A DNA stretch of 50,323 nucleotides from Metasolibacillus sp. (GCF_025291715.1 NZ_JAMBIZ010000030.1:1-50323), one strand, 5' to 3'; shown: positions 33,960 through 44,995, numbered from the stretch's first letter. Made by a program: numbers and translations. The notes: generated by a model from the sequence alone, not told the origin.

Positions 33960-34161
33960 AATAAAATCAATTGCACTATGGTGTAATTGCGTCCAGATTT
34001 TTCGAGTATGCTCGTAGTAGAAGTTAACCTAAAACCGTCACACACGTGCCAACGGTTAACTGACCTGCATCGTGCAGACCTCTTCTTCAAAATCTGTGAC
34101 ATCTGCCAGATGCTTTATCGTGATTCAGCGGGTGTCTTAACACCCGTTGAATCATGATAAA
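33960..34161. repeat. Dispersed structured repeat, copy C (full length)
   Basis: A 202-bp element. The left hairpin CAATTGCAC/GTGTAATTG (33968-33989) includes a G-T pair where copy B has A-T. CGAG/CTCG follows, then AGTAGAAGTTAA, a middle hairpin CTGCA/TGCAG, and a right-end stem of 21 bp with two G-T pairs (34114-34134 with 34141-34161). It lies between the FadR-type operator and the regulator gene. Confidence 0.8.
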
Positions 34162-34194
34162 TAGTGACGATATGAAGGGGAAATATCGACATTT

Positions 34195-34830
34195 ATGAAT
34201 GAAAACAAAAAAATGTTTATGCAAATTGTCAAAGAGCTTCGAACGTTGATTCGCGAGCAGCATATTGAGCCGGGCGATAAATTGCCATCAGAGCGCGTTT
34301 TATCAGAGCAGCTAGGTGTCGGTAGGTCTTCGGTACGTGAAGCTTTGCGCAGCTTGGAGCTGCTTGGATTAATCGAAACAAGACACGGCGGTGGAACGTT
34401 TTTAGCATCTGTTCATCATCATCAATTAATTGAAATATTATCTTCTTTTATTTTGCAGGAAACAAAATCGATTGAGGATGTTCATGCAACGAGAGAGATG
34501 CACGAGCGCGAAGCAATTCGCATTATTTGTAGGAGCGAAGCTTTGCGCAATTTGCCAGTATGGGAAAGCCTATTTATTAAAGTGGAGCTACAGCAGGAGC
34601 TTGTACGAGAGGATATTTTGCGAGAATGCATAATTGCCTCCAATAATCGACTTTCATTAAAAATATGGCTACAGCTATTAGCTTATAGTGCACAAACGTT
34701 TAAGCAATTTGTCACAGCGCAAGAAAAAAAGGCGCTGCAAATGTTTATAAAATCATTGCAGATGGGCTACATAAAAGAAGCCATCATCGCATACGAAGAA
34801 TGGATAGAAATTATTCAGGATGGAAGATAA
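34195..34830 (+). CDS. GntR-family transcriptional regulator, FadR subfamily
   Basis: A 211-aa regulator. The winged helix is at about 8-75 (LIREQHIEPGDKLPSERVLS, then LGVGRSSVREALRSLELLGLIETRHGGGTFLA). An alpha-helical FCD-type ligand domain follows (about 85-205). It sits directly before accD-accA with 12 bp spacing. A TGGTCAGACCA operator lies some 330 bp upstream, so it probably controls itself and carboxyltransferase expression in response to an acyl-CoA or organic acid (inference). The site before ATG 34195 (AAGGGGA) has an unusually long spacing of about 14 nt. Confidence 0.85.
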   Translation: MNENKKMFMQIVKELRTLIREQHIEPGDKLPSERVLSEQLGVGRSSVREALRSLELLGLIETRHGGGTFLASVHHHQLIEILSSFILQETKSIEDVHATREMHEREAIRIICRSEALRNLPVWESLFIKVELQQELVREDILRECIIASNNRLSLKIWLQLLAYSAQTFKQFVTAQEKKALQMFIKSLQMGYIKEAIIAYEEWIEIIQDGR

Positions 34831-34842
34831 GGAGGACATGAA

Positions 34843-35712
34843 GTGGCAATACGAGATATATTTTCAGTAAACAGAAAGAAACAAAAAGGTAGCTTTAGTG
34901 CAACAAAGGAAAAAGATTTTCCAGAGGATTTAATGACGAAATGTCCAGAGTGTCGAAAAATTCATGTGACAAAAGCGGTGGAGCAAAATTTAAAAGTTTG
35001 TCCGAATTGTCAGCATCATTTAAAGCTAACAGCACAGGAGCGTGTTGCCATCTTTTTAGATGAAGGTAGCTTCACATCTTTTGATGACCATTTACAAACA
35101 ACAAATCCATTAGGCTTCCCAGCATATGTGGAGAAAATTGAAGTAGATAAAAAGAAAACGGGCTTGAATGAGGCAGTTTTAACAGGTGTTGGTACGCTAA
35201 AGGGCGAGCAAGTCGTTGTCGCAATTATGGATTCTCATTTCCGCATGGGCTCTATGGGCTCTGTGGTAGGAGAAAAAATTACACGCGCAATTGAAAAGGC
35301 AACAGAACTAAAAGTGCCATTTATTATTTTCACAGCAAGCGGTGGCGCACGTATGCAAGAAGGTGTGCTATCTCTTATGCAAATGGCCAAAACGAGCGTT
35401 GCTTTAAGCCGTCATAGTGCAATGGGCTTGTTATACATTTCGATTTTGACACATCCAACAACTGGTGGTGTATCTGCAAGCTTTGCGTCAGTTGGAGATT
35501 TCAATATTGCAGAGCCACAAGCACTTATTGGCTTTGCTGGTCGTCGTGTTATTGAGCAGACGGTACGTGAAAAGCTACCTGATGACTTCCAAACAGCGGA
35601 ATTTTTATTAGCACATGGACAATTGGATGCTATTTTCCATCGTCATGAAATGCGTGATAAAGTAGCGACGATTGTCAAGTTACATCGCAAGGAGGAAGCA
35701 GCAAATGTCTAA
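34843..35712 (+). CDS. accD: Acetyl-CoA carboxylase carboxyltransferase subunit beta
   Basis: A 289-aa subunit with the N-terminal zinc ribbon CPEC...CPNC (Cys34, Cys37, Cys53, Cys56) and the crotonase-fold transferase domain ([39 protein letters not shown]). With AccA it transfers the carboxyl group from biotin to acetyl-CoA to give malonyl-CoA, the first step of fatty acid synthesis. It starts with GTG 34843 behind AAGGAGGA. Its 3' end overlaps accA by 8 bp. Confidence 0.96.
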   Translation: MAIRDIFSVNRKKQKGSFSATKEKDFPEDLMTKCPECRKIHVTKAVEQNLKVCPNCQHHLKLTAQERVAIFLDEGSFTSFDDHLQTTNPLGFPAYVEKIEVDKKKTGLNEAVLTGVGTLKGEQVVVAIMDSHFRMGSMGSVVGEKITRAIEKATELKVPFIIFTASGGARMQEGVLSLMQMAKTSVALSRHSAMGLLYISILTHPTTGGVSASFASVGDFNIAEPQALIGFAGRRVIEQTVREKLPDDFQTAEFLLAHGQLDAIFHRHEMRDKVATIVKLHRKEEAANV

Positions 35713-36661
35713 AACTATGCCATTTGAAGAACCTGTTATTAAATTACGTGAAAAAATAGATGAATTAAAAAGTATTGCACAAGATGCTGATGTAGATATG
35801 AGCGGTGAAATTGCCACACTTGAAGCGCGTCTTTCACAGCTAGAAACGTCTATCTACTCAAATATGGCGCCATGGGACCGCGTACAAGTAGCTCGCCATC
35901 CAGAGCGTCCGACAACATTAGCTTATATTGAAGCGATCTTTGAGGATTTCATCGAATTACACGGTGACCGCCTATATGGAGATGATGAGGCCATTGTTGG
36001 AGGTATTGCCTCATTTGATGGACAGCCGATAACGATTATCGGTCATCAGCGTGGAAAAACGACGAAGGAAAATATTCGTCGCAATTTCGGTATGCCACAT
36101 CCAGAGGGTTATCGTAAAGCACTACGCTTAATGAAGCAGGCGGAAAAATTTAAGCGTCCTATTATCTGCTTTATTGATACGAAGGGGGCTTACCCAGGAA
36201 AGGCTGCTGAGGAGCGTGGGCAAAGCGAAGCGATTGCACGTAACTTAATTGAAATGGCGGGCTTAAAAGTACCTGTTATTAGCGTTGTTATCGGTGAAGG
36301 AGGAAGTGGTGGTGCGTTAGCATTAGGTGTGGCAAATCGCATTTTAATGCTTGAAAACTCCACATACTCTGTTATTTCTCCAGAGGGTGCAGCATCTATT
36401 TTATGGAAGGATGCAAGCTTGGCGAAGCAAGCAGCAGAGGCAATGAAAATTACGGCACCAGATTTAATGGATATGAAAATTATCGATGCCATTATTCCAG
36501 AAGTAGCAGGTGGTGCACATCGTGATATTGAAAAGCAGGCAGGCACAATGAAGGAGCATTTAACATCAACACTTACAGAGCTAGCGTTATTAAATGAAGA
36601 AGAGCTTGTGCAAGATCGCTATGAAAAATTTAAGGCAATTGGTCAATTTGTTGAAAATTAA
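35705..36661 (+). CDS. accA: Acetyl-CoA carboxylase carboxyltransferase subunit alpha
   Basis: A 318-aa partner of AccD. Motifs: [72 protein letters not shown] and [18 protein letters not shown]. The start at 35705 follows AAGGAGGAAGC that lies inside accD, so the two subunits are cotranslated in equal amounts. No clear terminator follows before the aminotransferase gene. Confidence 0.96.
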   Translation: MSKTMPFEEPVIKLREKIDELKSIAQDADVDMSGEIATLEARLSQLETSIYSNMAPWDRVQVARHPERPTTLAYIEAIFEDFIELHGDRLYGDDEAIVGGIASFDGQPITIIGHQRGKTTKENIRRNFGMPHPEGYRKALRLMKQAEKFKRPIICFIDTKGAYPGKAAEERGQSEAIARNLIEMAGLKVPVISVVIGEGGSGGALALGVANRILMLENSTYSVISPEGAASILWKDASLAKQAAEAMKITAPDLMDMKIIDAIIPEVAGGAHRDIEKQAGTMKEHLTSTLTELALLNEEELVQDRYEKFKAIGQFVEN

Positions 36662-36750
36662 AAAATAATCAGAATTTATAGCATACAATGTTAGAAAAGC
36701 GTGTTAGGATAGACATATACTTATTTTTTTAGTGAACAGGGGATAGCAAT

Positions 36751-37818
36751 ATGTCATCAATTATCACAACACAACTTACAACAACGCCAAAGCAAAAGCC
36801 TGCTACCGAGCAGCTAGGCTTTGGCAAACATTTTACAGACCATATGTTTATCATGGATTATACGGAGGGGCAAGGCTGGCATGATGCACGCATTATTCCA
36901 TATCAGCCGCTAGCACTAGATCCGTCAGCGATGATTTTCCATTATGGGCAATCTGTTTTTGAAGGAATGAAAGCTTATAAAACAGCTGCTGGTGATGTGC
37001 AATTATTCAGACCAGAGCGTAACTTCAAGCGTTTAAATGCCTCTAATGAGCGCTTATGTATTCCAGCAGTTGACGAGCAATTTGCACTTGATGCATTAAA
37101 GCAGCTTTTAGCGATTGATAGAGAGTGGGTTCCAAGCGAGCCTGGCACATCGCTCTATATTCGACCATTTATTTTCGCAACAGAGCCATTTTTAGGCGTT
37201 GCACCATCAAAAAACTATCACTTCATTATTATTATGTCTCCTGTAGGTGCGTATTATAGTGAGGGGATTAATCCAGTTAAAATTTTAGTAGAAAAGCAAT
37301 ATGTGCGTGCTGTTATTGGCGGAACGGGTGAAGCAAAAACGGGTGGTAACTATGCAAATGGTTTAAAGGCACAGGAAATTGCAAGCAAGGAAGGCTACTC
37401 GCAAATTTTATGGCTGGATGGTAAGGAAAATCGCTATATTGAAGAAGTAGGAAGCATGAATATTTTCTTCAAAATTAATGGCAAAGTGATTACACCTGCT
37501 TTAAATGGCAGTATTTTGCCAGGCATTACGCGCGATTCAATGCTACATTTATTAAAAGCAAAAAATATTGATGTAGAAGAGCGTCGCATTACAATTGATG
37601 AAGTAGTGCAAGCATTTGAGGAAGGAACTTTGGAAGAAGCCTTCGGTGCTGGAACAGCGGCAGTTATCTCACCTATTGGGGAGCTAAAATGGCAAAATAG
37701 GAAGTTGACAGTAAATGATGGTCAAATTGGCGCAGTAACACAAATGCTCTATGATACATTAACAGGCATTCAGAACGGTACGATGGAAGACCCATTCGGT
37801 TGGATTGTTAAACTATAA
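36751..37818 (+). CDS. ilvE: Branched-chain amino acid aminotransferase
   Basis: A 355-aa fold-type IV PLP enzyme. The PLP lysine is Lys196 in GEAKTGGNYANGLKAQ, and FHYGQSVFEGMKAYK and WLDGKENRYIEEVGSMN are family motifs. It moves amino groups between glutamate and the keto acids of Val, Leu and Ile; in Bacillus this also feeds branched-chain fatty acid synthesis, which fits its place after accDA. A loose CodY-like motif (AATAATCAGAATTTA, 36664) lies upstream. The ribosome binding site is CAGGGGATAG. Confidence 0.92.
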   Translation: MSSIITTQLTTTPKQKPATEQLGFGKHFTDHMFIMDYTEGQGWHDARIIPYQPLALDPSAMIFHYGQSVFEGMKAYKTAAGDVQLFRPERNFKRLNASNERLCIPAVDEQFALDALKQLLAIDREWVPSEPGTSLYIRPFIFATEPFLGVAPSKNYHFIIIMSPVGAYYSEGINPVKILVEKQYVRAVIGGTGEAKTGGNYANGLKAQEIASKEGYSQILWLDGKENRYIEEVGSMNIFFKINGKVITPALNGSILPGITRDSMLHLLKAKNIDVEERRITIDEVVQAFEEGTLEEAFGAGTAAVISPIGELKWQNRKLTVNDGQIGAVTQMLYDTLTGIQNGTMEDPFGWIVKL

Positions 37819-37840
37819 TAGCAAAAAATGTTTAAAGCCA

Positions 37841-37879
37841 AGGCTGTTCAGAAATAATATATTCTGAACAGCTATTTTA
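37841..37879 (+). terminator. ilvE terminator
   Basis: GCTGTTCAGAA and TTCTGAACAGC form an 11-bp stem followed by TATTTTA. Confidence 0.82.
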
Positions 37880-37964
37880 AATGAACAACGTATTATATTA
37901 TTTTTTTGTAAAATAGCAAACGGAATCGCATTGAATGCTTACATAAAACGTACATTCGTGATAA

Positions 37965-38957
<993 letters not shown>

Positions 38958-38984
38958 TTTGAAGCAAATGGAGAGAGTGAACTT

Positions 38985-40745
38985 ATGAGAAAAACGAAAA
39001 TAGTATGTACAATTGGACCGGCAAGTGAATCTCCAGAAATGTTGGAAAGCCTAATTAAAGCAGGTATGAACGTAGCGCGATTAAATTTCTCGCATGGTTC
39101 GCATGAAGAGCATGCAGTACGTATTGCAGCAATTCGTGAAGCTGCTAAAAATGTAGGTCAGCCTGTAGGGATTTTACTGGATACAAAAGGGCCAGAAATT
39201 CGTACACATACAATGGAAAATGGTGAGCTACATTTAGTAACAGGCCAAGTAATTGATATTTCAATGACGGAAGTTGTTGGAACATCCACTAGCTTCTCTG
39301 TTACATATTCAGAATTAATCAATGATGTTGACCAAAACGATATCATTTTATTAGACGATGGTTTAATTGAATTACGCGTATTAGCCAAAGATATTGAAAA
39401 GGGCTTAATCCATACAATCGTTGAAAATGCAGGCGTATTAAAAAATAAAAAAGGTGTGAATGTTCCTGGCGTATCCATCAAATTACCAGGGATTACAGAA
39501 AAAGATGCACAGGACATCTTATTCGGTATCGAGCAAGAGATTGATTTTATTGCAGCATCCTTTGTACGTACAGCAAGCGATGTTTTAGAAATTCGCGAGC
39601 TATTAGAGCAAAATAACGGTAGCCATATTCAAATCATTCCAAAAATCGAAAACCAAGAAGGGGTGGATAATATTGATGAAATTATCCAAGTATCTGATGG
39701 TTTAATGGTTGCACGTGGAGATTTAGGTGTGGAAATCCCAGCAGAAGAAGTACCGCTTGTACAAAAATCGCTTATTTCAAAATGTAATCATGCAGCAAAA
39801 CCGGTTATTACAGCAACACAAATGCTAGACTCAATGCAACGCAATCCACGTCCAACACGCGCTGAAGCGAGCGATGTAGCGAATGCCATTATCGATGGAA
39901 CAGATGCAATTATGCTATCTGGTGAAACAGCAGCAGGTCTTTACCCATTAGAATCTGTACAAACTATGAATAAAATCGCAGAGCGCACTGAGCAATCATT
40001 GGATTATCGCTCAATTGTTTCGAAGCATAGCCGTGGAAAAGAAGCGAATATGACAGAGGCCATTTCACAAGCGGTTGCTTATACATCGCTTAATTTAGGT
40101 ATTAAAGCTGTATTAGCACCAACAGAAAGTGGTAACACAGCAAAAATGATTGCAAAATATCGTCCAGGAGTGCATATTGTAGCCGTAACAGGCTCTAAAA
40201 ATACGGCACAGCTTTTAACATTAGTGTGGGGCGTCAAACCAATTTTATGTCAACGTGCTAAAACAACGGATGAAATTTTAGAGCTATCTGTTGATGAATC
40301 ATTAAAGCATGGCTTTGTTGACCACGGTGATGTTGTTGTTATTACAGCAGGTGTTCCTGTTGGTGAAGCAGGTACAACAAACTTGATGAAAGTACACGTT
40401 ATTGGTGATTTACTTGCACGTGGACAAGGTGTCGGCAAAGCATCAGTAGTAGGTAAAGCATTAGTGGCAAACAATGCAGCAGAGGCATTAGCATATGATG
40501 CGGAAGGTGCAATTTTAGTAACGATTGGTACAGATCGCGAAATGATGCCAGCTATCGAGAAGTGTGCAGGTATCATCACAGAGGAAGGTGGCTTAACGAG
40601 CCATGCAGCAGTTGTCGGCTTAAGCCTTGGCATTCCTGTTATCGTAGGCGTAAAGGATGCACTTGAGCTTATCCGCCAAGGACAAGAAATTACAATGGAC
40701 GCAGAAACAGGCGTTATTTATAAAGGACACGCAAGCGTTCTATAA
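38985..40745 (+). CDS. pyk: Pyruvate kinase with C-terminal PEP-utilising-like domain
   Basis: A 586-aa enzyme. The catalytic core is about 1-475 ([50 protein letters not shown]). Like other Bacillus enzymes it carries an extra C-terminal domain (about 480-586) with [23 protein letters not shown], a mobile-domain motif of PEP-utilising enzymes. It makes pyruvate and ATP from phosphoenolpyruvate. It is the second gene of the pfkA operon and ends at a strong terminator. Confidence 0.97.
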   Translation: MRKTKIVCTIGPASESPEMLESLIKAGMNVARLNFSHGSHEEHAVRIAAIREAAKNVGQPVGILLDTKGPEIRTHTMENGELHLVTGQVIDISMTEVVGTSTSFSVTYSELINDVDQNDIILLDDGLIELRVLAKDIEKGLIHTIVENAGVLKNKKGVNVPGVSIKLPGITEKDAQDILFGIEQEIDFIAASFVRTASDVLEIRELLEQNNGSHIQIIPKIENQEGVDNIDEIIQVSDGLMVARGDLGVEIPAEEVPLVQKSLISKCNHAAKPVITATQMLDSMQRNPRPTRAEASDVANAIIDGTDAIMLSGETAAGLYPLESVQTMNKIAERTEQSLDYRSIVSKHSRGKEANMTEAISQAVAYTSLNLGIKAVLAPTESGNTAKMIAKYRPGVHIVAVTGSKNTAQLLTLVWGVKPILCQRAKTTDEILELSVDESLKHGFVDHGDVVVITAGVPVGEAGTTNLMKVHVIGDLLARGQGVGKASVVGKALVANNAAEALAYDAEGAILVTIGTDREMMPAIEKCAGIITEEGGLTSHAAVVGLSLGIPVIVGVKDALELIRQGQEITMDAETGVIYKGHASVL

Positions 40746-40747
40746 AG

Positions 40748-40791
40748 AAAAAAACTATCTGAAAAGATAACCTCTTTTCAGATAGTTTTTT
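40748..40791 (+). terminator. pfkA-pyk terminator
   Basis: A 16-17 bp stem (AAAACTATCTGAAAAGA with TCTTTTCAGATAGTTTT) followed by TTTT. Confidence 0.92.
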
Positions 40792-40845
40792 GTATATGAA
40801 ACTTTTTTGCTAATAGTTCGTAATACATAAGTAGGAGGTGCTCGT

Positions 40846-41235
40846 ATGCCAAAAATATTGCTTATTTTTATCGCCGCTAGCTTTGCAGAAATCGCTACAT
40901 TTATTATTGTGGGCAAATGGCTAGGTGTCTTTGCAACATTACTACTTGTTATTGCGACAAGCCTTATCGGTGCCTTTATTTTGAAAAATAAAGGATTAAA
41001 ATCATTCCAATCACTTCAGCAAAGCATCGCTCAAGGAAAACCACCAGGCGTTGCTGTTATAGAGACCTTTGCCTTATTCATTAGTGGTGTGCTGTTACTA
41101 GTACCAGGCTTTTTAACGGATTTAATCGGCTTGTTATTGTTAATGCCAATTACTCGTAAACTATGTCAGCCACTTATTTTTAACTGGGTGAGAAGAAGAA
41201 TGAAAAGTAGTCAAATTATTATCGAGCAAAAATAG
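40846..41235 (+). CDS. fxsA: FxsA family membrane protein
   Basis: A 129-aa protein with hydrophobic segments: LLIFIAASFAEIATFIIVG, a second around LLLVIATSLIGAFIL, and a third at ALFISGVLLLVPGFLTD, which contains the conserved PGFLTD motif. It ends in a basic tail. E. coli FxsA modulates phage T7 exclusion; its role in Bacillus (ytzA) is unknown. The site TAGGAGGTG precedes ATG 40846. The 3' end overlaps the convergent ytvI gene by 17 bp. Confidence 0.88.
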   Translation: MPKILLIFIAASFAEIATFIIVGKWLGVFATLLLVIATSLIGAFILKNKGLKSFQSLQQSIAQGKPPGVAVIETFALFISGVLLLVPGFLTDLIGLLLLMPITRKLCQPLIFNWVRRRMKSSQIIIEQK

Positions 41236-42187
41236 ATTTTTCGCTTATTTTAACTGCAATCAAGAGGAAAAATGGGCTTAGTAAAATGCCATATACACCA
41301 AATAAAAGGATGGAGGCAGCGCTAATTACGAAGGAATGAACCATGCGTAATTGAAATGTAGATGCCCAAACGATAGATTCTACAAGCTGTCTCGATAGTT
41401 GGATAAAAAGATAAAGCGCAATCAATGCAATGGCCAGCCCTTTTTGACCGACAATATAAAAATAAATCATTAATGGAATAAGAAAAATGCCGATTCCGAA
41501 AAATGGTAATGCATCTGCAAAGGATATTAAAAGTGCTTTACTAATTGGACTTTCAAAGCCCAATAAATAAAAGCCAATGCTTAATAACACAAAGGTCATA
41601 ATAAATAATTGCAGCGTCACGAATAAAAAATAAGAAAAAATATGTAAAGCGCGCTTGAAATAATGCTGCCATTCAGCGCGATATTTTTTCGGTACATAAA
41701 TGAAAAACCATAGGCGATTTTTTCTTGATTCGAACAATGAAAAGTAGAAAACGATTAAGAAAATAAAAAACTCAAATAAATAGCCAAAAGTATGCTGTGC
41801 AATGCTAACGAGAGACATCATAATGGAGTCGATAAAGGAAAATGATTTTTCAAGCAACAATGGGAAAAATACCACATCGGCGTATTCTGTAGAAAATGTA
41901 TCTAAGTGCATTTTAAAATATGGAATGAGCGTTAATAAGCTTTGAAAAAGGATGGCAGATAGTTGATAAATAATAAAGAAACATAGGGCAGTCGTTAAAG
42001 TGATGCTAATTACAATAGGCAGATGAAATTTCTTATAAAAAAATTGTACAACTGGGTACAGTAGGTATGCACAAAGTAAAGCTAAGGAAATCGGTAGTAA
42101 AAGAAATGCTAGTAATAAATAACTAGCGACGACTAAATACTTTATCATGTTATCGGCTGTTAAAAATTTTAAATGAGCATTATGCAA
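41219..42187 (-). CDS. ytvI: AI-2E/PerM-type permease YtvI
   Basis: A 322-aa membrane protein of the AI-2E transporter family, with about seven hydrophobic segments. They start with YLVVASYLLLAFLLLPISLA; others are around VISITLTTALCFFII, FFIFLIVFYFSLF, LFIMTFVLLSIGFYLLGF and FGIGIFLIPLMIYFYIV. Some relatives are sodium/proton antiporters; the substrate here is unknown. The start is taken as TTG 42187, behind GAGGGGTG on the minus strand; ATG codon 14 is an alternative. It has the same position as B. subtilis ytvI, between fxsA and citZ. Confidence 0.87.
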   Translation of the reverse strand: MHNAHLKFLTADNMIKYLVVASYLLLAFLLLPISLALLCAYLLYPVVQFFYKKFHLPIVISITLTTALCFFIIYQLSAILFQSLLTLIPYFKMHLDTFSTEYADVVFFPLLLEKSFSFIDSIMMSLVSIAQHTFGYLFEFFIFLIVFYFSLFESRKNRLWFFIYVPKKYRAEWQHYFKRALHIFSYFLFVTLQLFIMTFVLLSIGFYLLGFESPISKALLISFADALPFFGIGIFLIPLMIYFYIVGQKGLAIALIALYLFIQLSRQLVESIVWASTFQLRMVHSFVISAASILLFGVYGILLSPFFLLIAVKISEKSIFAR

Positions 42188-42283
42188 CCATTTTCACCCC
42201 TCTAAAGTTTATGTTATTTTTTTCTCTTTTAATGATTATTTTTTATACCTCATGCATTTTTTTCTTAAAATAGTTTCTTTTCA

Positions 42284-42312
42284 TTCACAAAGCCGTCAAA
42301 ATTGATTATAAT
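42284..42312 (+). promoter_or_regulatory. citZ sigma-A promoter
   Basis: TTCACA (42284-42289), 17-bp spacer and perfect TATAAT (42307-42312). It gives a leader of about 90 nt with a small hairpin TTAGTGT/ACACTAA (42359-42378) before citZ. Confidence 0.75.
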
Positions 42313-42318
42313 GGTTTA

Positions 42319-42332
42319 TGTAAGCGATTTAC
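42319..42332 (+). promoter_or_regulatory. cre-like site at the citZ transcription start
   Basis: TGTAAGCGATTTAC resembles the CcpA operator TGNAARCGNWWWCA except in the last two bases. It would cover the first transcribed bases, a position suited to repression. B. subtilis citZ is under CcpA and CcpC control. Confidence 0.4.
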
Positions 42333-42410
42333 TTATAGGTTCATATAGTTAATGAAATTTAGTGTGTACAAACACTAATACAGTCAACAAAAATGAGGGA
42401 GCGATTATTT

Positions 42411-43526
42411 ATGACAGCAACACGTGGTTTAGAAGGTATCGTAGCAGCGGAGTCTAAAATTAGTTCAATTATTGATGATACACTTACATATGTAGGGTAC
42501 AATATTGATGATTTAGCAGACAATGCAAGCTTTGAAGAAGTAGTTTATTTATTATGGCATACTCGTTTACCAAAAGCGGACGAGCTTGCTGAATTAAAAC
42601 AACAATTAGCTGATAACATGGCAGTACCACAAGCTATTCTTGATCAGTTTAAAACATACCCATTAAATACAGTACACCCAATGGCAGCTTTACGTACAGC
42701 TGTATCATTATTAGGTGTATTCGATGAAGAAGCAGATGTAATGGAGCCAGAAGCAAACTACCGTAAAGCAATTCGTCTACAAGCGAAAATTGCAACTGTA
42801 GTAACAGCATTCTCTCGTATTCGTAAAGGCTTAGAGCCAGTAGCACCAAAAGCTGGTCTTAGCTATGCAGCGAACTTCTTGTACATGTTAAAAGGTGAAG
42901 AGCCAGCAGAAATCGAAATCGAAGCATTTGACAAAGCGTTAGTATTACATGCTGACCATGAATTAAATGCATCTACATTTACTGCACGCGTATGTGTAGC
43001 GACACTTTCTGATGTATATTCAGGTGTAACGGCTGCAATCGGCGCATTAAAAGGTCCTTTACATGGTGGCGCAAACGAGCAAGTAATGAAAATGTTATCT
43101 GAAATTGGTTCACTTGATAATGTTGAAGCATGGGTACAAAACAAATTAGATAACAAAGAAAAAATCATGGGCTTCGGTCACCGCGTATACCGCAAAGGCG
43201 ATCCACGTGCACCGCATTTACGCGTTATGTCTGAAAAATTAACAAAGCTAACAGGCAAACCAGAATTATACGACATGTCTGTTAAAATCCATGACATGAT
43301 CGTAGAGCAAAAGAAATTACCAGCAAACGTAGATTTCTTCTCTGCATCAGTATATGATTCATTAGGTATTGAGCATGACTTATTCACACCAATCTTTGCT
43401 GTGTCACGTACATCTGGTTGGGTAGCACATATTTTAGAGCAATATGCAAACAACCGTTTAATCCGTCCACGTGCAGAGTATGTTGGACCAGGCATGCAAA
43501 AATATGTTCCAATTGAAGAGCGTTAA
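42411..43526 (+). CDS. citZ: Citrate synthase CitZ
   Basis: A 371-aa type II-like small citrate synthase. Active-site motifs: PLHGGANEQVMKML (His), MGFGHRVYRKGDPRA (His) and FFSASVYDSLGI (Asp). It condenses oxaloacetate and acetyl-CoA. The start at 42411 (MTATRGLEGI) gives the usual length and has GAGGGAG at 42395-42401. It is first of the citZ-icd-mdh TCA cluster, in the same order as B. subtilis. Confidence 0.96.
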   Translation: MTATRGLEGIVAAESKISSIIDDTLTYVGYNIDDLADNASFEEVVYLLWHTRLPKADELAELKQQLADNMAVPQAILDQFKTYPLNTVHPMAALRTAVSLLGVFDEEADVMEPEANYRKAIRLQAKIATVVTAFSRIRKGLEPVAPKAGLSYAANFLYMLKGEEPAEIEIEAFDKALVLHADHELNASTFTARVCVATLSDVYSGVTAAIGALKGPLHGGANEQVMKMLSEIGSLDNVEAWVQNKLDNKEKIMGFGHRVYRKGDPRAPHLRVMSEKLTKLTGKPELYDMSVKIHDMIVEQKKLPANVDFFSASVYDSLGIEHDLFTPIFAVSRTSGWVAHILEQYANNRLIRPRAEYVGPGMQKYVPIEER

Positions 43527-43631
43527 TTTTTCATAAATAAGTTAAAAATGTGTGTTTCACACTCGTACAGGTTGCGACTTATCGCAATTTTACGACAGCA
43601 AATGCGCAATTTTAAAAAATATGCTAAACTT

Positions 43632-43664
43632 ATCTAGGACTGGGGCGAGTGCACAGTCCTAGAT
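43632..43664 (+). promoter_or_regulatory. Hairpin upstream of icd
   Basis: A perfect 11-bp stem (ATCTAGGACTG with CAGTCCTAGAT) around an 11-nt loop, ending about 8 nt before the icd ribosome binding site. There is no T-run, so it may be an mRNA-processing or stability element between citZ and icd. Confidence 0.55.
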
Positions 43665-43689
43665 TTACGAATATAGGAGGCAACTATTC

Positions 43690-44955
43690 ATGACTAACGG
43701 TAAAATTGTAGTAGAAAACGGCGTGTTAAACGTACCAAACAACCCAGTGATTCCTTTCATCGAGGGCGATGGTATCGGTCCAGATATTTGGGCAGCAGCT
43801 TCTCGCGTAATTGATGCAGCGGTAGAAAAAGCATACAATGGCGAAAAGAAAATCGAATGGTTAGAAGTTCTTGCAGGTGAGAAAGCGTTCAACCAAACAG
43901 GTGAATGGTTACCACAAGAAACTTTAAATAAAATTGACGAGTACTTAATCGCGATTAAAGGACCTTTAACTACACCAATCGGTGGCGGTATCCGTTCTTT
44001 AAACGTAGCATTACGTCAAGAATTAGACCTATATGTTTGCTTACGTCCAGTACGTCACTTTGACGGTGTGCCTTCACCAGTAAAACGTCCAGAAGATGTA
44101 GACATGGTTATTTTCCGTGAAAATACGGAAGATATTTATGCTGGTATCGAGTACCAAGCTGGTTCTGACGAGCAAAAGAAATTATTAAACTTCTTACAAA
44201 CTGAATTAGGCGTTAACAAAATCCGCTTCCCAGAAACTTCTGGTTTAGGTATTAAGCCTGTTTCTCAAGAAGGTACAGAGCGTTTAGTGCGTGCTGCAAT
44301 TGAGTATGCAATCAAACACGACAAACCAACTGTTACTTTAGTACACAAAGGTAACATCATGAAATTCACTGAGGGTGGCTTCAAAAACTGGGGTTACGAA
44401 TTAGCTGAAAAAGAATTCGCTGATAAAGTATTCACTTGGAACCAGTACGATGCAATTAAAGCTGAGCAAGGCGAAGCTGCTGCAAACGAAGCACAAAAAG
44501 CTGCTGAAGCTGCTGGCAAAATCATCGTAAAAGATTCTATCGCTGATATTTTCTTACAACAAATTTTAACTCGTCCAACTGAGTTCGATGTAGTTGCTAC
44601 AATGAACTTAAACGGTGACTATATTTCTGATGCATTAGCTGCACAAGTTGGTGGTATCGGTATCGCACCAGGGGCAAACATTAACTACGTAACTGGTCAC
44701 GCTATTTTCGAAGCTACTCATGGTACAGCTCCAAAATATGCTGGTCAAGATAAAGTAAACCCATCTTCAGTTTTACTTTCTGGCGTATTAATGCTTGAGC
44801 ACTTAGGTTGGCAAGAAGCTGCAGATTTAGTAACAAAATCTGTAGAAAAAACAATCTCTTCTAAAGTTGTAACTTACGACTTCGCACGTTTAATGGACGG
44901 CGCTACAGAAGTAAAATGCTCTGAATTCGCTAACGAATTAATTAAAAACCTATAA
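43690..44955 (+). CDS. icd: Isocitrate dehydrogenase (NADP)
   Basis: A 421-aa homodimeric enzyme making 2-oxoglutarate. [20 protein letters not shown], the substrate/phosphorylation loop [35 protein letters not shown] and [17 protein letters not shown] are family motifs. The length is close to B. subtilis Icd (423). ATAGGAGGC precedes ATG 43690. It is followed by a terminator, so mdh has its own transcript start here. Confidence 0.96.
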   Translation: MTNGKIVVENGVLNVPNNPVIPFIEGDGIGPDIWAAASRVIDAAVEKAYNGEKKIEWLEVLAGEKAFNQTGEWLPQETLNKIDEYLIAIKGPLTTPIGGGIRSLNVALRQELDLYVCLRPVRHFDGVPSPVKRPEDVDMVIFRENTEDIYAGIEYQAGSDEQKKLLNFLQTELGVNKIRFPETSGLGIKPVSQEGTERLVRAAIEYAIKHDKPTVTLVHKGNIMKFTEGGFKNWGYELAEKEFADKVFTWNQYDAIKAEQGEAAANEAQKAAEAAGKIIVKDSIADIFLQQILTRPTEFDVVATMNLNGDYISDALAAQVGGIGIAPGANINYVTGHAIFEATHGTAPKYAGQDKVNPSSVLLSGVLMLEHLGWQEAADLVTKSVEKTISSKVVTYDFARLMDGATEVKCSEFANELIKNL

Positions 44956-44960
44956 AAGTG

Positions 44961-44995
44961 AAGGCTGTCGGAAAATTTTTCCGACAGCTTTTTTA
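44961..44995 (+). terminator. icd terminator
   Basis: A perfect 14-15 bp stem (GGCTGTCGGAAAA with TTTTCCGACAGCT) and T6 tail. Confidence 0.93.

Noticed and set aside
36664-36678. A CodY-like box before ilvE
   Set aside because: Only 10 of 15 positions fit the consensus, which is expected often in AT-rich DNA, so it is mentioned in the gene entry but not called.
41219-41235. The 17-bp overlap of fxsA and ytvI 3' ends considered as an unusual arrangement
   Set aside because: Short convergent overlaps are common in compact genomes and both genes are normal in length.
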